Assembly (NCBI GenBank): GCA_002747055.1
Contig: PDSQ01000026.1
Span: forward strand, 1-64,000
DNA: 64,000 nt
Direction of reading: 5' to 3'
Source of the DNA: Gammaproteobacteria bacterium
Lineage (GTDB): Bacteria > Pseudomonadota > Gammaproteobacteria > Pseudomonadales > Oleiphilaceae
Positions 1-9,397 of the stretch are shown piece by piece; the first letter of the stretch is position 1, and each line of letters begins with the position of its first letter. Made by a program: the position numbers and the translations under genes. Below the pieces are notes generated by a model. That model searched no databases and was not told the DNA's origin. It saw nothing but the letters and a program-made list of their open reading frames with translations.

Positions 1-269
1 ATTCGATGAAATCAATCCTTTATTATAAATCATAAAGATAGACTGATTACCTCAATTCGTTTCTAAATTCAAGCGGTATTAAGCCCGATTGCCCTGATAA
101 GTGCTGTGAAATTGCGTGTTTTTGGATGGGCACTAGGTAATACTCGAAAATAGCCTTTTTGAAGTAACTGGGAAAATGAATTGGGCACAGCGAGGGGAAA
201 AGAGGAATTTTTAGAAATTGAAGACCGTTTAAAACAGCGGCAATATATTGATTTCAAGGAATTTATAAG
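1..269. other. Region without a recognisable gene
   Basis: This stretch lies 3' of the tRNA-Val gene. The open frames on both strands are short and interrupted. One plus-strand frame, about 150-269, reads as a plausible charged peptide but has no start and a stop just upstream. It could be a gene remnant, but I cannot assign it. Confidence 0.4.
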
Positions 270-346
<77 letters not shown>

Positions 347-389
347 GGGGCAAAGCGGACATTCTATTTAGCGTCGCTTTGCTTGTCAA

Positions 390-1397
390 TTAGATCTGAT
401 AAAAATCTCTGTACCAATCGACAAATTTTTTTACGCCATCCTCGATCTGGGTACCAGGCCGATAGTTTACATCCTTGATTAGCGCATCGACATCCGCATA
501 AGTATCCGGCACATCGCCTGGCTGTAATGGCAGCAAATTCTTTTGTGCTTTTTTACCCAGACACTGTTCCAGAATTTCGATATAACGTAGCAGTTCCACA
601 GGGCGGTTACTGCCAATATTGTAAAGCCGATAAGGTGCTTTACTGGTGCCAGGATCCGGGTGTTTGGCGTCCCATCGATTATTGGGCTGGGCAACATGAT
701 CGAGCGCACGTATCACTCCCTCGACAATATCATCGATATAGGTAAAATCACGCCGGTGATTGCCATAATTAAAGACATCGATAGGCTCATCTTGCAAAAT
801 TTTTCTGGTAAAAATAAACAGCGCCATGTCCGGTCGTCCCCAAGGACCATACACGGTAAAAAACCGAAGGCCGGTAGTTGGCAGATTGAACAGATGACTG
901 TAAGTATGGGCCATCAGCTCATTGGCTTTCTTCGATGCAGCATATAGACTCACCGGGTGATCTACATTATCGTGCACGGAAAATGGCATCGCTTCATTAG
1001 CACCGTACACAGAGCTGCTCGAAGCATACACCAGGTGTTCGACATTATTGTGCCGACAACCTTCCAAGATATTGGTGAAACCGACGATATTGGCATCGAT
1101 ATAAGCCTGTGGATTTTCAAGAGAATAGCGCACGCCCGCCTGGGCAGCTAAATGAACCACTCTAGCGGGTTTGTATTCGCTGAAAATATGTGCCAAATCA
1201 ACTCGGTTTTCTACGCTCAAACGAATATCAGTAAATTTTTCATAGTGTTCAAGCCGTTTCAAGCGTGCGTATTTGAGGTTCACATCGTAATAATCATTCA
1301 CATTATCAATGCCTATTACTTCATCACCTCGCTCTAACAGCCTGATTGCCAGAGATGCACCGATAAAACCGGCAGTTCCCGTCACCAATATTTTCAC
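390..1397 (-). CDS. NAD-dependent epimerase, UDP-glucuronate 4-epimerase type
   Basis: This is a cytosolic nucleotide-sugar epimerase of the extended short-chain dehydrogenase family, most like the CapI/WbnF type that converts UDP-glucuronate to UDP-galacturonate for surface polysaccharides. It has the N-terminal Rossmann motif TGTAGFIG and the catalytic YAASK pair near residue 150. The length of about 335 residues is typical. The open frame extends upstream, but I prefer the internal GTG at 1397: it gives the family-typical MKILVTG start and has GGAG six bases upstream. No other polysaccharide genes are adjacent. The exact substrate is inferred from family resemblance only. Confidence 0.85.
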   Translation of the reverse strand: MKILVTGTAGFIGASLAIRLLERGDEVIGIDNVNDYYDVNLKYARLKRLEHYEKFTDIRLSVENRVDLAHIFSEYKPARVVHLAAQAGVRYSLENPQAYIDANIVGFTNILEGCRHNNVEHLVYASSSSVYGANEAMPFSVHDNVDHPVSLYAASKKANELMAHTYSHLFNLPTTGLRFFTVYGPWGRPDMALFIFTRKILQDEPIDVFNYGNHRRDFTYIDDIVEGVIRALDHVAQPNNRWDAKHPDPGTSKAPYRLYNIGSNRPVELLRYIEILEQCLGKKAQKNLLPLQPGDVPDTYADVDALIKDVNYRPGTQIEDGVKKFVDWYRDFYQI

Positions 1398-1479
1398 ATC
1401 AAACTCCACATCACTCGATTATTCACTGACAAACCACCGGAAATTCCGATTGGGATAATTTGACACCCAAATCGACTGA

Positions 1480-2244
1480 CTAGAAAGCAGCGCCAACAGC
1501 CAAAAATGGCCCCGCCACAGTCAGATCGACATCAATACTTTCAACATCATCCAATTGCGCTCGTAAAACGCGGTAGCCCGCCTCGACAACCAACACTGAC
1601 ATTTCCCCTCGCAGCTTCAACGCCACGTCATAGACAGAATTATCATTCAAAGCGATGACACTACCCTCCCCTTTTATAGCAATTCCACTGCCCGGAATGG
1701 CGATTTCAGTGGCACCATATAACATTGGCAAAACCACCCTGATTTTCTCGGCCACATATCTGGATGAATCATTTCTCTGAGTTATTGCCAATTCACCATC
1801 AAACACCTTGGTGTTTAATCCCAGATCCAACGAAACTACGTTATCCAGCAATTCATAATAAAGCACTAAATCAAGATGAGACAGATCCAGATTGGTTTGC
1901 ACCGCGCCGTTAAAATCCACTCCCCTAAATGGCGTATTCACCGTACCACTGCCATCCTGATCCGCGCGTTGATATTGAACCTTGACATTCGGCAACAATG
2001 GAATCGGGTGTTCCAGCGAAGCATAAGCCATAAAAAATGTGCCAGCGTCAATATTGAGGTCATCTTCGGCCTCGATTGGAGTTTCCCCGGCCTGAACATT
2101 GCCGGAATAATCCGCATACCAGGCAGCAACACCGGCGGTAATCCCAAGCGTATCGGCATTCACGCCAGAACTAATAATTAACCAACAAAGTGCAGAAGAC
2201 CCAAGTAAATACCTCAAAAAGCCATTTATTTTTTCACTAATCAT
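1480..2244 (-). CDS. Outer-membrane beta-barrel protein, TIGR04219-like
   Basis: A predicted secreted protein of about 254 residues. An N-terminal signal peptide ends near SSGVNA. The rest shows alternating polar and hydrophobic segments and closes with an aromatic C-terminal residue (VGAAF), typical of outer-membrane barrels. It resembles the TIGR04219 barrel family, whose function is unknown. The ATG at 2244 is preferred over the upstream start because AGAGGA lies just before it and the signal peptide then has a normal length. It follows purC by 36 bp on the same strand and is probably cotranscribed with dapA-bamC-purC. Confidence 0.75.
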   Translation of the reverse strand: MISEKINGFLRYLLGSSALCWLIISSGVNADTLGITAGVAAWYADYSGNVQAGETPIEAEDDLNIDAGTFFMAYASLEHPIPLLPNVKVQYQRADQDGSGTVNTPFRGVDFNGAVQTNLDLSHLDLVLYYELLDNVVSLDLGLNTKVFDGELAITQRNDSSRYVAEKIRVVLPMLYGATEIAIPGSGIAIKGEGSVIALNDNSVYDVALKLRGEMSVLVVEAGYRVLRAQLDDVESIDVDLTVAGPFLAVGAAF

Positions 2245-2280
2245 CTTTTTTCCTCTTACGCCAAAAACCAAACTATTCGT

Positions 2281-2991
2281 TCAAAGTCTAATGCCCAGAC
2301 GATCTGCCACTTCTTCGTAGGCTTCGACAACCCCCCCCAGCCCCTGTCTATACCTATCTTTATCCAGTTTTTTTCGGGTTTCTTTGTCCCATATTCGGCA
2401 ACCATCAGGACTGAACTCATCGCCCAAAATCACTTTGCCATCAAAAACACCAAATTCCAGTTTATAATCCACTAGAATCATACTGCCCTTATCGAACAAC
2501 TCGAAGAGAATTTCGTTAACCTTAAATGTCAATACCTTCATTTGTTCGATCTCTGCCATTGTTGCCCAATTGAAAGACAGCGCATGGAACTCGTTTACCA
2601 TAGGATCATGCAGCGCATCATTTTTTAAAAACAACTCGAAGGTGGCCGGTTTCAACTCAACACCTTCTGCCACACCCAGTCGCTTACATAAACTACCAGC
2701 CGCCAGATTTCGGACGACACACTCAAGCGGAATCATTCTCAGATTTTTGACCAGAGATTCATTATCACTCAGAAAACCTTCAAAGTGAGTAGGCACACCC
2801 GATTTCTCCAGGTGTTGCATAATAAAGCCGTTAAATCTATTGTTTACCTTGCCTTTACGCGCCAACTGATCCATCTTTTGCCCGTCGAAGGCAGAGGTAT
2901 CATCGCGAAATGCCAGGACAAGCGTGTTCGGATCATCCGTTCTATAAACCGATTTCGCTTTGCCTGAATAGAGTTCTTCTCGTTTTTGCAC
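2281..2991 (-). CDS. purC: SAICAR synthase
   Basis: Phosphoribosylaminoimidazole-succinocarboxamide synthase, a cytosolic enzyme of de novo purine synthesis that joins aspartate to CAIR using ATP. The 236-residue length matches bacterial PurC. It starts with the family pattern [11 protein letters not shown] and contains the conserved [14 protein letters not shown] segment with its acidic ligands. It is third in the dapA-bamC-purC order that is widespread in gammaproteobacteria, and the intergenic gap to bamC is short. Confidence 0.97.
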   Translation of the reverse strand: MQKREELYSGKAKSVYRTDDPNTLVLAFRDDTSAFDGQKMDQLARKGKVNNRFNGFIMQHLEKSGVPTHFEGFLSDNESLVKNLRMIPLECVVRNLAAGSLCKRLGVAEGVELKPATFELFLKNDALHDPMVNEFHALSFNWATMAEIEQMKVLTFKVNEILFELFDKGSMILVDYKLEFGVFDGKVILGDEFSPDGCRIWDKETRKKLDKDRYRQGLGGVVEAYEEVADRLGIRL

Positions 2992-3067
2992 GGATAAAGC
3001 TCCAAATTAAAAGAGTTTCGTTGTCCAAAATGGTCGAACTGGTCAAATATAACTTGGGTGAAAAAAA

Positions 3068-4138
3068 TCAGGAAACATTTTCCAGCAACAATGAAAGCAA
3101 CTTCACCTTGTTGTCACTATCCAACACATCCGTAGCCAATCCAGTCACGTCCAAACGAACAAAACCACCAGACTGTTTGAGTTTCAGCCGGTAATTAGGG
3201 GGCAGATCCTTTGGCCCGGAACTCAGCAGCTTACTCCAAAAGCTTTCTTCGTCCTCACCATAATACTTGATATCAACCTCGCCGTTACTGCGGTCTCGAT
3301 CGACAACCTCAATACCGGCATCTCGTAACGCTCTGCCAAGCACTCCCCAGGCTCTGGCATAATCAAGCTCAAATTTCAAATAGACGGACTGTTCACCTTC
3401 AGATACCAGGGTAACCCTAGACGGACCCCCAATATCTTGTGCCAATAGCGAAAACGTTTTGTCATCACGATTGACTTCAAAAAACAATTTGAGATCTTCC
3501 AGCACCTTGTTTTCAGCCAATCGATCCCCCCCCTCTTGCTGCCAGGCGCTGAAACCCGGACTCGGATCGGCAGCGACTGCGACTCGCACTTGAATCTCGG
3601 AACTGTTACGTTTTACACCCTGGTTCAAATGAAACAGCAAAACATGGTAGGTACCAGCGTTATCAGCCGGATCGTCAGCTAACAGATCGAGCTGACGAGC
3701 ATACTCTGTCGACAGTTTCCCCGCCTGAAAAACAGAGCTCTGAATTAAACCCGATTCAACATCTGAATGCCCGGTTGCCAGCCCTTTCGAGGCAAGGAAC
3801 TTGTCAATCATAGGCCAGGCTCTGGCAGGGGTATCGGTCACCAACAACCATCGCTGACCATCCATTTCTTCGATGGTAAAGTGTTCGCTGACTATCAGAG
3901 CAGTGCTATCCGGCGGGGCAGGAACAACCAACTCGTCAGTTGCCACAGCCTGATTCACAACATCAGGTATCGGATAGCGAGACCGAATTTTATCTTTTTC
4001 ATACCACTCTGGCACAACAAGCACTTTGCCTTTATCCGCTTTGAGATAATCGTTAGCACGATTGCGGACGATACCACAGGCACTGGTCGTCAAGATAAGC
4101 AGGACGACCAGGAATCGAAAGGTTAGTAGTCTTAACAT
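3068..4138 (-). CDS. bamC: Outer-membrane assembly lipoprotein BamC
   Basis: A lipoprotein subunit of the Bam machine that inserts beta-barrel proteins into the outer membrane. A signal peptide ends in the lipobox LTTSAC, with the lipidated Cys at residue 21. An extended, poorly structured N-terminal segment follows, then two helix-grip-like domains, as in E. coli NlpB/BamC. The 356-residue length is normal. It lies 18 bp after the dapA stop, as in many gammaproteobacteria, which supports the assignment despite the low conservation typical of BamC. Confidence 0.92.
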   Translation of the reverse strand: MLRLLTFRFLVVLLILTTSACGIVRNRANDYLKADKGKVLVVPEWYEKDKIRSRYPIPDVVNQAVATDELVVPAPPDSTALIVSEHFTIEEMDGQRWLLVTDTPARAWPMIDKFLASKGLATGHSDVESGLIQSSVFQAGKLSTEYARQLDLLADDPADNAGTYHVLLFHLNQGVKRNSSEIQVRVAVAADPSPGFSAWQQEGGDRLAENKVLEDLKLFFEVNRDDKTFSLLAQDIGGPSRVTLVSEGEQSVYLKFELDYARAWGVLGRALRDAGIEVVDRDRSNGEVDIKYYGEDEESFWSKLLSSGPKDLPPNYRLKLKQSGGFVRLDVTGLATDVLDSDNKVKLLSLLLENVS

Positions 4139-4156
4139 TGAAAAAAAAGTTCCTGG

Positions 4157-5029
4157 CTAAATGATGCCGGCTTGTCGCATGACATCTCGCACTGATTGCC
4201 TGAACTCTTCAGCAAGTGGCGTGAGAGGCAGTCGAATGCCAGCGGACATCATTTTCATTTCGTACAATGCCCATTTTACAGGAATGGGATTCGCTTCAAG
4301 GAAAAGATGGGTGTGCAGCGGCATAAGTCGTTGATTGAGGTCGCGAGAAGAGACATCACCAGCTATCGCTTTACTGCATAACTCGGCCATTTGTGATGGC
4401 GCGACATTCGCCGTTACCGATATATTACCCTTACCTCCGGCGAGCATCAGTTCAACCGCAGTGGCATCATCACCGGAGTAAACAGCCATTTGACTACCAA
4501 CCATTCGGATCAACTCGATACCACGAGGGATATCCCCGGTCGCATCTTTGATCCCGACAATATTGGCAACAGGAGCCAGCCGGGCCACGGTTTCATTGGA
4601 CATGTCGCAAGCGGTACGGCCGGGCACATTATATAGAATCTGGTCAATTTCAACACTCTCTGCAATTTTCAGAAAATGCCGATACAAGCCTTCCTGGCTT
4701 GGTTTATTGTAATAGGGTACAACGAGCAAACAAGCGTCTGCCCCAATTTTTTTGGCCTCTTGCGTCAACGCAATCGCCTCCGTCGTGGAGTTTGCGCCGG
4801 TACCCGCTATTACAGCCAGTTTTCCAGCCGCTCTTTCAACCACCCGACGAATCACCTGACAATGCTCATCAGGATCAAGAGTGGCAGACTCTCCAGTAGT
4901 CCCAACTGCAACGATACCATTGGTACCGTTCTGCAGGTGAAAATCAACCAGCTTGTCAAGACTTTCCCAGTCCAGAGACCCGTCTTCATACATAGGCGTT
5001 GCTAACGCGACCAGGCTACCTTGAATCAT
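4157..5029 (-). CDS. dapA: 4-hydroxy-tetrahydrodipicolinate synthase
   Basis: This enzyme condenses pyruvate with aspartate semialdehyde in lysine and meso-diaminopimelate synthesis. It is a 290-residue TIM-barrel protein with the substrate motif GTTGE (residues 43-47), catalytic Tyr133 in YNVPGRT and the Schiff-base Lys161 in GIKDATG, the same numbers as in E. coli. The open frame runs 19 codons further upstream. I chose the ATG at 5029 because it gives the canonical MIQGSLVAL start and has GGAG six bases upstream. It is the first gene of a dapA-bamC-purC-OMP operon divergent from gcvR. Confidence 0.97.
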   Translation of the reverse strand: MIQGSLVALATPMYEDGSLDWESLDKLVDFHLQNGTNGIVAVGTTGESATLDPDEHCQVIRRVVERAAGKLAVIAGTGANSTTEAIALTQEAKKIGADACLLVVPYYNKPSQEGLYRHFLKIAESVEIDQILYNVPGRTACDMSNETVARLAPVANIVGIKDATGDIPRGIELIRMVGSQMAVYSGDDATAVELMLAGGKGNISVTANVAPSQMAELCSKAIAGDVSSRDLNQRLMPLHTHLFLEANPIPVKWALYEMKMMSAGIRLPLTPLAEEFRQSVRDVMRQAGII

Positions 5030-5107
5030 ATAGAACTCCATCAAACGCAAAACCAACATGGTACTGATGCGACAACCGTTAAACAAGTTTTGTTTCTGGA
5101 ATTATCG

Positions 5108-5135
5108 CTATAAATGTTGGCTATTCTCAATTCAA
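5108..5135 (-). promoter_or_regulatory. Candidate promoter for the dapA operon
   Basis: On the minus strand a TTGAAT box (5130-5135) and a TTATAG box (5108-5113) are separated by 16 bp. They lie about 80 bp upstream of the dapA start in the dapA/gcvR divergent gap. This is an inference from sequence match only. Confidence 0.4.
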
Positions 5136-5285
5136 GGCACTTGACAGCCTGGCCATCCGGCACGACTATAGCCAACAATGAATCAAACCGCGCTGAATAC
5201 CTAACCTTAAAACCAGAAAACTCTAACCAGCGGCAGTTAATCCACCAATCCACTTTTTAGATTTCTTTATAAGTTGAATACGAAA

Positions 5286-5831
5286 ATGAACGACCAACCT
5301 CCAATAGAGCAGTATCTTGTCATAACGGCGATCGGTTCTGACAGACCTGGCATCGTCAATGATCTGGCCAAGGTCTGCGTCGAATATCAAAGCAATATCA
5401 TCGACAGCCGAATGACGGTTCTTGGTGGCGAATTTGCCGTTATTATGATGATTGACTGCCAACCCCAAAAACAGCAATCACTTCAGTCTGCGATCTCGGC
5501 CACTTCGGAAAAACTGGGACTGACAACGGTCATTAAAACCACTACACCCAGAGCGGAGGTAGAAACCATTTCCTATTCGGTGACCGTCGTTGCCCTGGAT
5601 AACCCCGGCATCGTAAAAGATATCGCAGGATTTTTTTCCGAGCGTTCGATCAATATCGAGGATATGCAAACCGGCACCTATTCCGCTCCTCACACCGGGA
5701 CACAGATGTTCAGCTTGAAAATGGTAGTCAATATCCCAACCGGGACTCGCCTTGCTGAATTGAAAGACAACTTCTTCGATTTTTGTGATGACCGTAACCT
5801 CGATACAACTATCGAAGCGACAAAATCCTGA
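5286..5831 (+). CDS. gcvR: Glycine cleavage system regulator, tandem ACT domains
   Basis: A GcvR-type protein of 181 residues. It has two ACT domains, roughly residues 10-80 and 95-165, each opening with the ligand-binding pattern (SDRPGIVND and LDNPGIVKD). In E. coli GcvR binds GcvA and represses the glycine cleavage operon. The position, divergent from dapA and followed by bcp, is the conserved gammaproteobacterial arrangement. The open frame could begin at a TTG four codons earlier (5274); the ATG at 5286 is preferred, although neither has a strong ribosome-binding site. Confidence 0.88.
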   Translation: MNDQPPIEQYLVITAIGSDRPGIVNDLAKVCVEYQSNIIDSRMTVLGGEFAVIMMIDCQPQKQQSLQSAISATSEKLGLTTVIKTTTPRAEVETISYSVTVVALDNPGIVKDIAGFFSERSINIEDMQTGTYSAPHTGTQMFSLKMVVNIPTGTRLAELKDNFFDFCDDRNLDTTIEATKS

Positions 5832-5908
5832 ATACGTTCGAGGCGTAAACCCGTCTGCTCGTCTCAAGGTATTTCTTTCCAATCCTTTTACGATAAGGTT
5901 CCAGAACT

Positions 5909-6376
5909 ATGACAACAGTCCAGATCAATCAAATCATTCCCGCATTCAAAGCACAGGCAACCAGCGATAAAACCGTCACCCTGGAAACACTCAAGGGCAA
6001 AAACACCGTGATTTATTTCTACCCGAAAGACAATACACCGGGTTGCACTACAGAAGGACAAAATTTTCGCGATCTGATCGATGAATTTGACCAAAAAAAC
6101 ACGCAGATATTTGGTGTATCAAGAGACAGCCTGAAAGTGCATGAGAACTTTAAAGCAAAACATCAATTTCCTTTTGAACTGATTTCAGACCCAGATGAAA
6201 CACTCTGCAAACTGTTTGATGTAATTAAATTAAAGAAAAACTACGGCAAGGAATATATGGGAATTGAAAGAAGTACCTTTTTGATTGACGAACAAGGTGT
6301 GCTAACCCGGGAATGGCGGAAGGTCAGAGTCAAAGGACACGTCGAAGAGGTGCTTGAGTCTGTTTTTCGTCGATAA
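5909..6376 (+). CDS. bcp: Thioredoxin-dependent peroxiredoxin, Bcp/PrxQ type
   Basis: A cytosolic thiol peroxidase of 155 residues that reduces hydrogen and organic peroxides. The peroxidatic Cys46 sits in the motif PKDNTPGCTTE. The resolving Cys usually found five residues later in BCP proteins is Gln51 here. The only other cysteine is Cys98/99 in the segment ETLCKLF, so this is either a one-Cys enzyme or one that resolves through the distal Cys. It follows gcvR by 77 bp on the same strand, the usual gcvR-bcp order. Confidence 0.95.
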   Translation: MTTVQINQIIPAFKAQATSDKTVTLETLKGKNTVIYFYPKDNTPGCTTEGQNFRDLIDEFDQKNTQIFGVSRDSLKVHENFKAKHQFPFELISDPDETLCKLFDVIKLKKNYGKEYMGIERSTFLIDEQGVLTREWRKVRVKGHVEEVLESVFRR

Positions 6377-6561
6377 TCGATGCCTGCAAATCACTTTACT
6401 CGGCAACCAGGATGTCCGTTCCGTTTATTGATGACGCGATTAGGACGCAGTTTTCTGAACTGCTTCAACTGTTGTGAATTTTGTAGCGCGGTTTGTAGCC
6501 GTTTTTATCGCTATCGAACAACTTTGCATAATGACAGTTGAGATTCGGCTTGCCATTACCA

Positions 6562-7623
6562 TCACTTCGCGTGAGAGCCGGCAGTCGGCCAGGCGATCAA
6601 TATCGCTTTTACCAGGGTAGCCAGAGGAATAGCGAAAAACACTCCCCAAAAACCCCAGACGCCTCCAAAAAACAATACTGCCACAATAATCAGCACGGGA
6701 TGAAGGTTGACCACTTCCGAGAACAATAAGGGTACCAGCACGTTACCATCCAGAGCCTGAATAATACCGTAAGCAAGCATCAGATAGACAAATTCCGAAC
6801 CCCAGCCGAATTGAAAAAAAGCGATCAGCGCAACAGGTATGGTGACAACCGCAGCACCAATATACGGGATGACCACGGAAAGCCCTACCAGAAAGGCAAG
6901 CAATGCAGCATAGTTCAAACCGAAAACAATAAAGCAAATATAAGTGACTCCACCGACAACGGCAATCTCCAGTACTTTGCCTCGAATATAGTTGGCAAAC
7001 TGAACATTCATTTCCAACCAAATAGCGTTCATCAAACGACGGTCTCGGGGCAGAATGGTCGCCAGCGACTGCAAAATGACAGCCCTGTCTTTGAGGAAAA
7101 AGAACACCAGAATCGGAACAAGAACAAGATAAATCATTATTGCAACAACATTCGGAATACTCCGCAATGAAACAGACACAACCAACTGGCCATATTTCGC
7201 CCCTTCATTCGCTATCTGACTAAGCGCTTGATTTATCAACTGTTCGGAAAACAATTGAGGGTTTTTTTCGGGCAATAGCCGAATCACCTCCTGAAAATCG
7301 GTAAACATACGAGGGATTTCTTTTACGAGAGCGGCGACCTGCCCCCAGACCAAAGGAAAAAGTGCAAAAATACAGAGGGAAAAAACACCGATAAACAACA
7401 GAAATGTCAGCTGAATCGAGTACGGTTCTTTTAAGCCCAGTCTAATCAGTTTGGTCACCAATCCCTGTAGGATGAAGGCAATAACGATACTGGCAATGAC
7501 AGGCGCCATAATTGCACCGAACGAAACGATAACCACTACGCTAGCGACGAGCAAGAAAAACAGAATAACCGCCTGTTCATCAGAAAAGTACTTATCTATC
7601 CAGGTCTTCACAATATTGATCAT
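6562..7623 (-). CDS. perM: AI-2E family transporter, PerM-like
   Basis: A 353-residue integral inner-membrane protein of the AI-2E/PerM family, with about seven to eight hydrophobic segments spread over the chain. A large central loop (about residues 95-155) precedes the conserved C-terminal core with the VVIPYIGA and LDGNVLVP segments. Members export small metabolites or ions; the substrate here is unknown. The neighbourhood bcp / perM / bepA (divergent) is the same as in E. coli, which supports the name. About 185 bp of sequence without a gene separates its end from bcp, with which it is convergent. Confidence 0.85.
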   Translation of the reverse strand: MINIVKTWIDKYFSDEQAVILFFLLVASVVVIVSFGAIMAPVIASIVIAFILQGLVTKLIRLGLKEPYSIQLTFLLFIGVFSLCIFALFPLVWGQVAALVKEIPRMFTDFQEVIRLLPEKNPQLFSEQLINQALSQIANEGAKYGQLVVSVSLRSIPNVVAIMIYLVLVPILVFFFLKDRAVILQSLATILPRDRRLMNAIWLEMNVQFANYIRGKVLEIAVVGGVTYICFIVFGLNYAALLAFLVGLSVVIPYIGAAVVTIPVALIAFFQFGWGSEFVYLMLAYGIIQALDGNVLVPLLFSEVVNLHPVLIIVAVLFFGGVWGFWGVFFAIPLATLVKAILIAWPTAGSHAK

Positions 7624-7951
7624 ATCAATTTGGTTCCCTTACTCTGTTTCGATCTCAGTTTACGATACCGCATAAGCACCTGACACATAGGTGTGCATCA
7701 TCCCGCGCACCCAACAAAGTTATCCGTATTGATCGGCCACTTTACCAGGCACAAACGCGATGATGGTAGTTAAAAGGAATTAAGTTGTATTTCTGTACCT
7801 GTTATGAAAGCATAGCCGAGTAAACATAACAAACACTATCTTTCTTTTTCATCTTAGCTCATTGGTATACTGAATCGCCGCGAAGGAATCAATCATAAAC
7901 GTACACTCACGACTAGGGATACAAGAAGCACAACCAGGATTTGCAAGGTAT
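7624..7951. other. Divergent intergenic region perM / bepA
   Basis: About 330 bp with no coding potential. It should hold the promoters of both genes. A TATACT hexamer at 7866-7871 could be a -10 box for bepA, but the -35 match upstream (T-rich, about 7842-7848) is weak. A short inverted repeat CACCT/AGGTG lies near 7677-7694. Confidence 0.4.
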
Positions 7952-9394
7952 TTGCGCAGCTTAGTCGAGGCATCGCTGTTCTTTTACTTTTTCGTTATCC
8001 AGTCTCTAAACGCCAACGAAACACACCCGTTGCCTGTTATTGGTGATGCCGCTTCCGGTGTCGTAGCGCTTCAAAAAGAAAAAGAGCTCGGAGAGAGCTG
8101 GATTAAATCATTGCGCAGACAGGTAAAGATTATCGACGACCCATTGATTAACGCTTATTTCAAAGATCTCGTTTACCAAATCGTACCAAATAGTCAACTG
8201 CAAGACAGACAACTACAGTTGATAATCGTTGATAGTCCGATATTGAACGCCTTTGCCGTGCCGGGAGGTATCATTGGCATTAATGCCGGACTGTTTTTTC
8301 ACGCAAGTACCGAGCAGGAATTTGCCTCCGTTATCGCTCATGAGCTTGCCCACCTTAGCCAACGCCACTACGCAAGGAACCTCGAGCAGGTCAAAAACAG
8401 TGCCCCTCTCCAAATGGCCGGGCTGCTCGCCAGCATAATCATTGCAGCTACCGCCGGCTCAGATGCGGGAATGGCGGCTCTGGCCGGCACCCAGGCAATC
8501 GGTGAGCAAAAACAGCTCAGCTATAGCCGTCAAAACGAACAGGAGGCAGACCGTCTGGGTCTGACTACGCTTTTTCGTTCAGGCATGAACCCGGAAGCAA
8601 TGCCAAACATGTTTGAGCGAATGCTGCAAAGTAACCGCTATTCCGGGGCCCAGATACCAGAATACCTGTCAACCCACCCAATAACCACCTCAAGGATTGC
8701 CGATCTAAAAAGTCGAGCTGCCCAATTCCCGAAAAACAATTATATCGAGAACGAAGAATTTTACTTTATGCAGGCAAGAGTGTTATTGCACTTCGCATCA
8801 TCGAACATCGAAGCCAGGCAACTATTTCGTGCACAAATTGGCCAAACATCTACAGACAAATTACGGGCAAATCAGTACGGCCTGGCACTATCCCTGATCG
8901 ACAGCCGACAGTACGCCGATGCGTCAAAACTTATTGACACGCTGCTTGTTGATTCTCCCTATAGAATCAGCCTGGTCATCGCAAAAGCAAAAGCACTGGC
9001 AGGCATGGGAAAGGTAAAAGCTGGGTTACAGCTACTTGAAGAGGCGCAAAAAATAAGAGGGATCAACTACCCTCTCAAGTTCTATAGCGGAAAACTATAC
9101 TTACAGGCCGGCGAGATCGAGTTGGCAGAAAAGTGCTTTCGTGAGGCGAGTCAGGCCAACTCCAAGGAACCTGCCATTTGGTACGAGTTGGCCGAAGCAC
9201 ATGGACTTGCCGGAAATATTGTCGCGCTGCATCAAGCACGAGCGGAGTATTATTTCCTACAAGGCAGATACACAAGCGCCATCAGCCAACTGGAACTTGC
9301 GTCAAAAAAAAATGCGGGAGCCTATCCCGCATCGTCGGTTATCGAGCAACGCTTATCCGAAATCACCGCCATACATAAACGAAACCGATTCTAA
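7952..9394 (+). CDS. bepA: Periplasmic M48 metalloprotease/chaperone BepA
   Basis: A secreted zinc metalloprotease of 480 residues that takes part in outer-membrane protein assembly and quality control (LptD maturation, degradation of stalled barrels in E. coli). The signal peptide is about residues 1-22. The M48 domain has the zinc motif HELAH at 130-134 and a downstream glutamate in EQEAD. The C-terminal half is built of TPR repeats. The start is a TTG with AAGG a few bases upstream; no better ATG fits the signal peptide. The 3' end overlaps a terminator for the convergent nadA gene. Confidence 0.93.
   Translation: MRSLVEASLFFYFFVIQSLNANETHPLPVIGDAASGVVALQKEKELGESWIKSLRRQVKIIDDPLINAYFKDLVYQIVPNSQLQDRQLQLIIVDSPILNAFAVPGGIIGINAGLFFHASTEQEFASVIAHELAHLSQRHYARNLEQVKNSAPLQMAGLLASIIIAATAGSDAGMAALAGTQAIGEQKQLSYSRQNEQEADRLGLTTLFRSGMNPEAMPNMFERMLQSNRYSGAQIPEYLSTHPITTSRIADLKSRAAQFPKNNYIENEEFYFMQARVLLHFASSNIEARQLFRAQIGQTSTDKLRANQYGLALSLIDSRQYADASKLIDTLLVDSPYRISLVIAKAKALAGMGKVKAGLQLLEEAQKIRGINYPLKFYSGKLYLQAGEIELAEKCFREASQANSKEPAIWYELAEAHGLAGNIVALHQARAEYYFLQGRYTSAISQLELASKKNAGAYPASSVIEQRLSEITAIHKRNRF
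9304..9332 (-). terminator. Intrinsic terminator for nadA, inside the bepA coding sequence
   Basis: Read on the minus strand there is a perfect 8-bp stem ATGCGGGA/TCCCGCAT (9312-9319 with 9325-9332) and a 5-nt loop, followed directly by nine T residues. It lies 66 bp beyond the nadA stop codon. On the plus strand the same bases encode the KKNAGAYPA segment near the end of bepA. Confidence 0.85.
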
Positions 9395-9397
9395 TCA

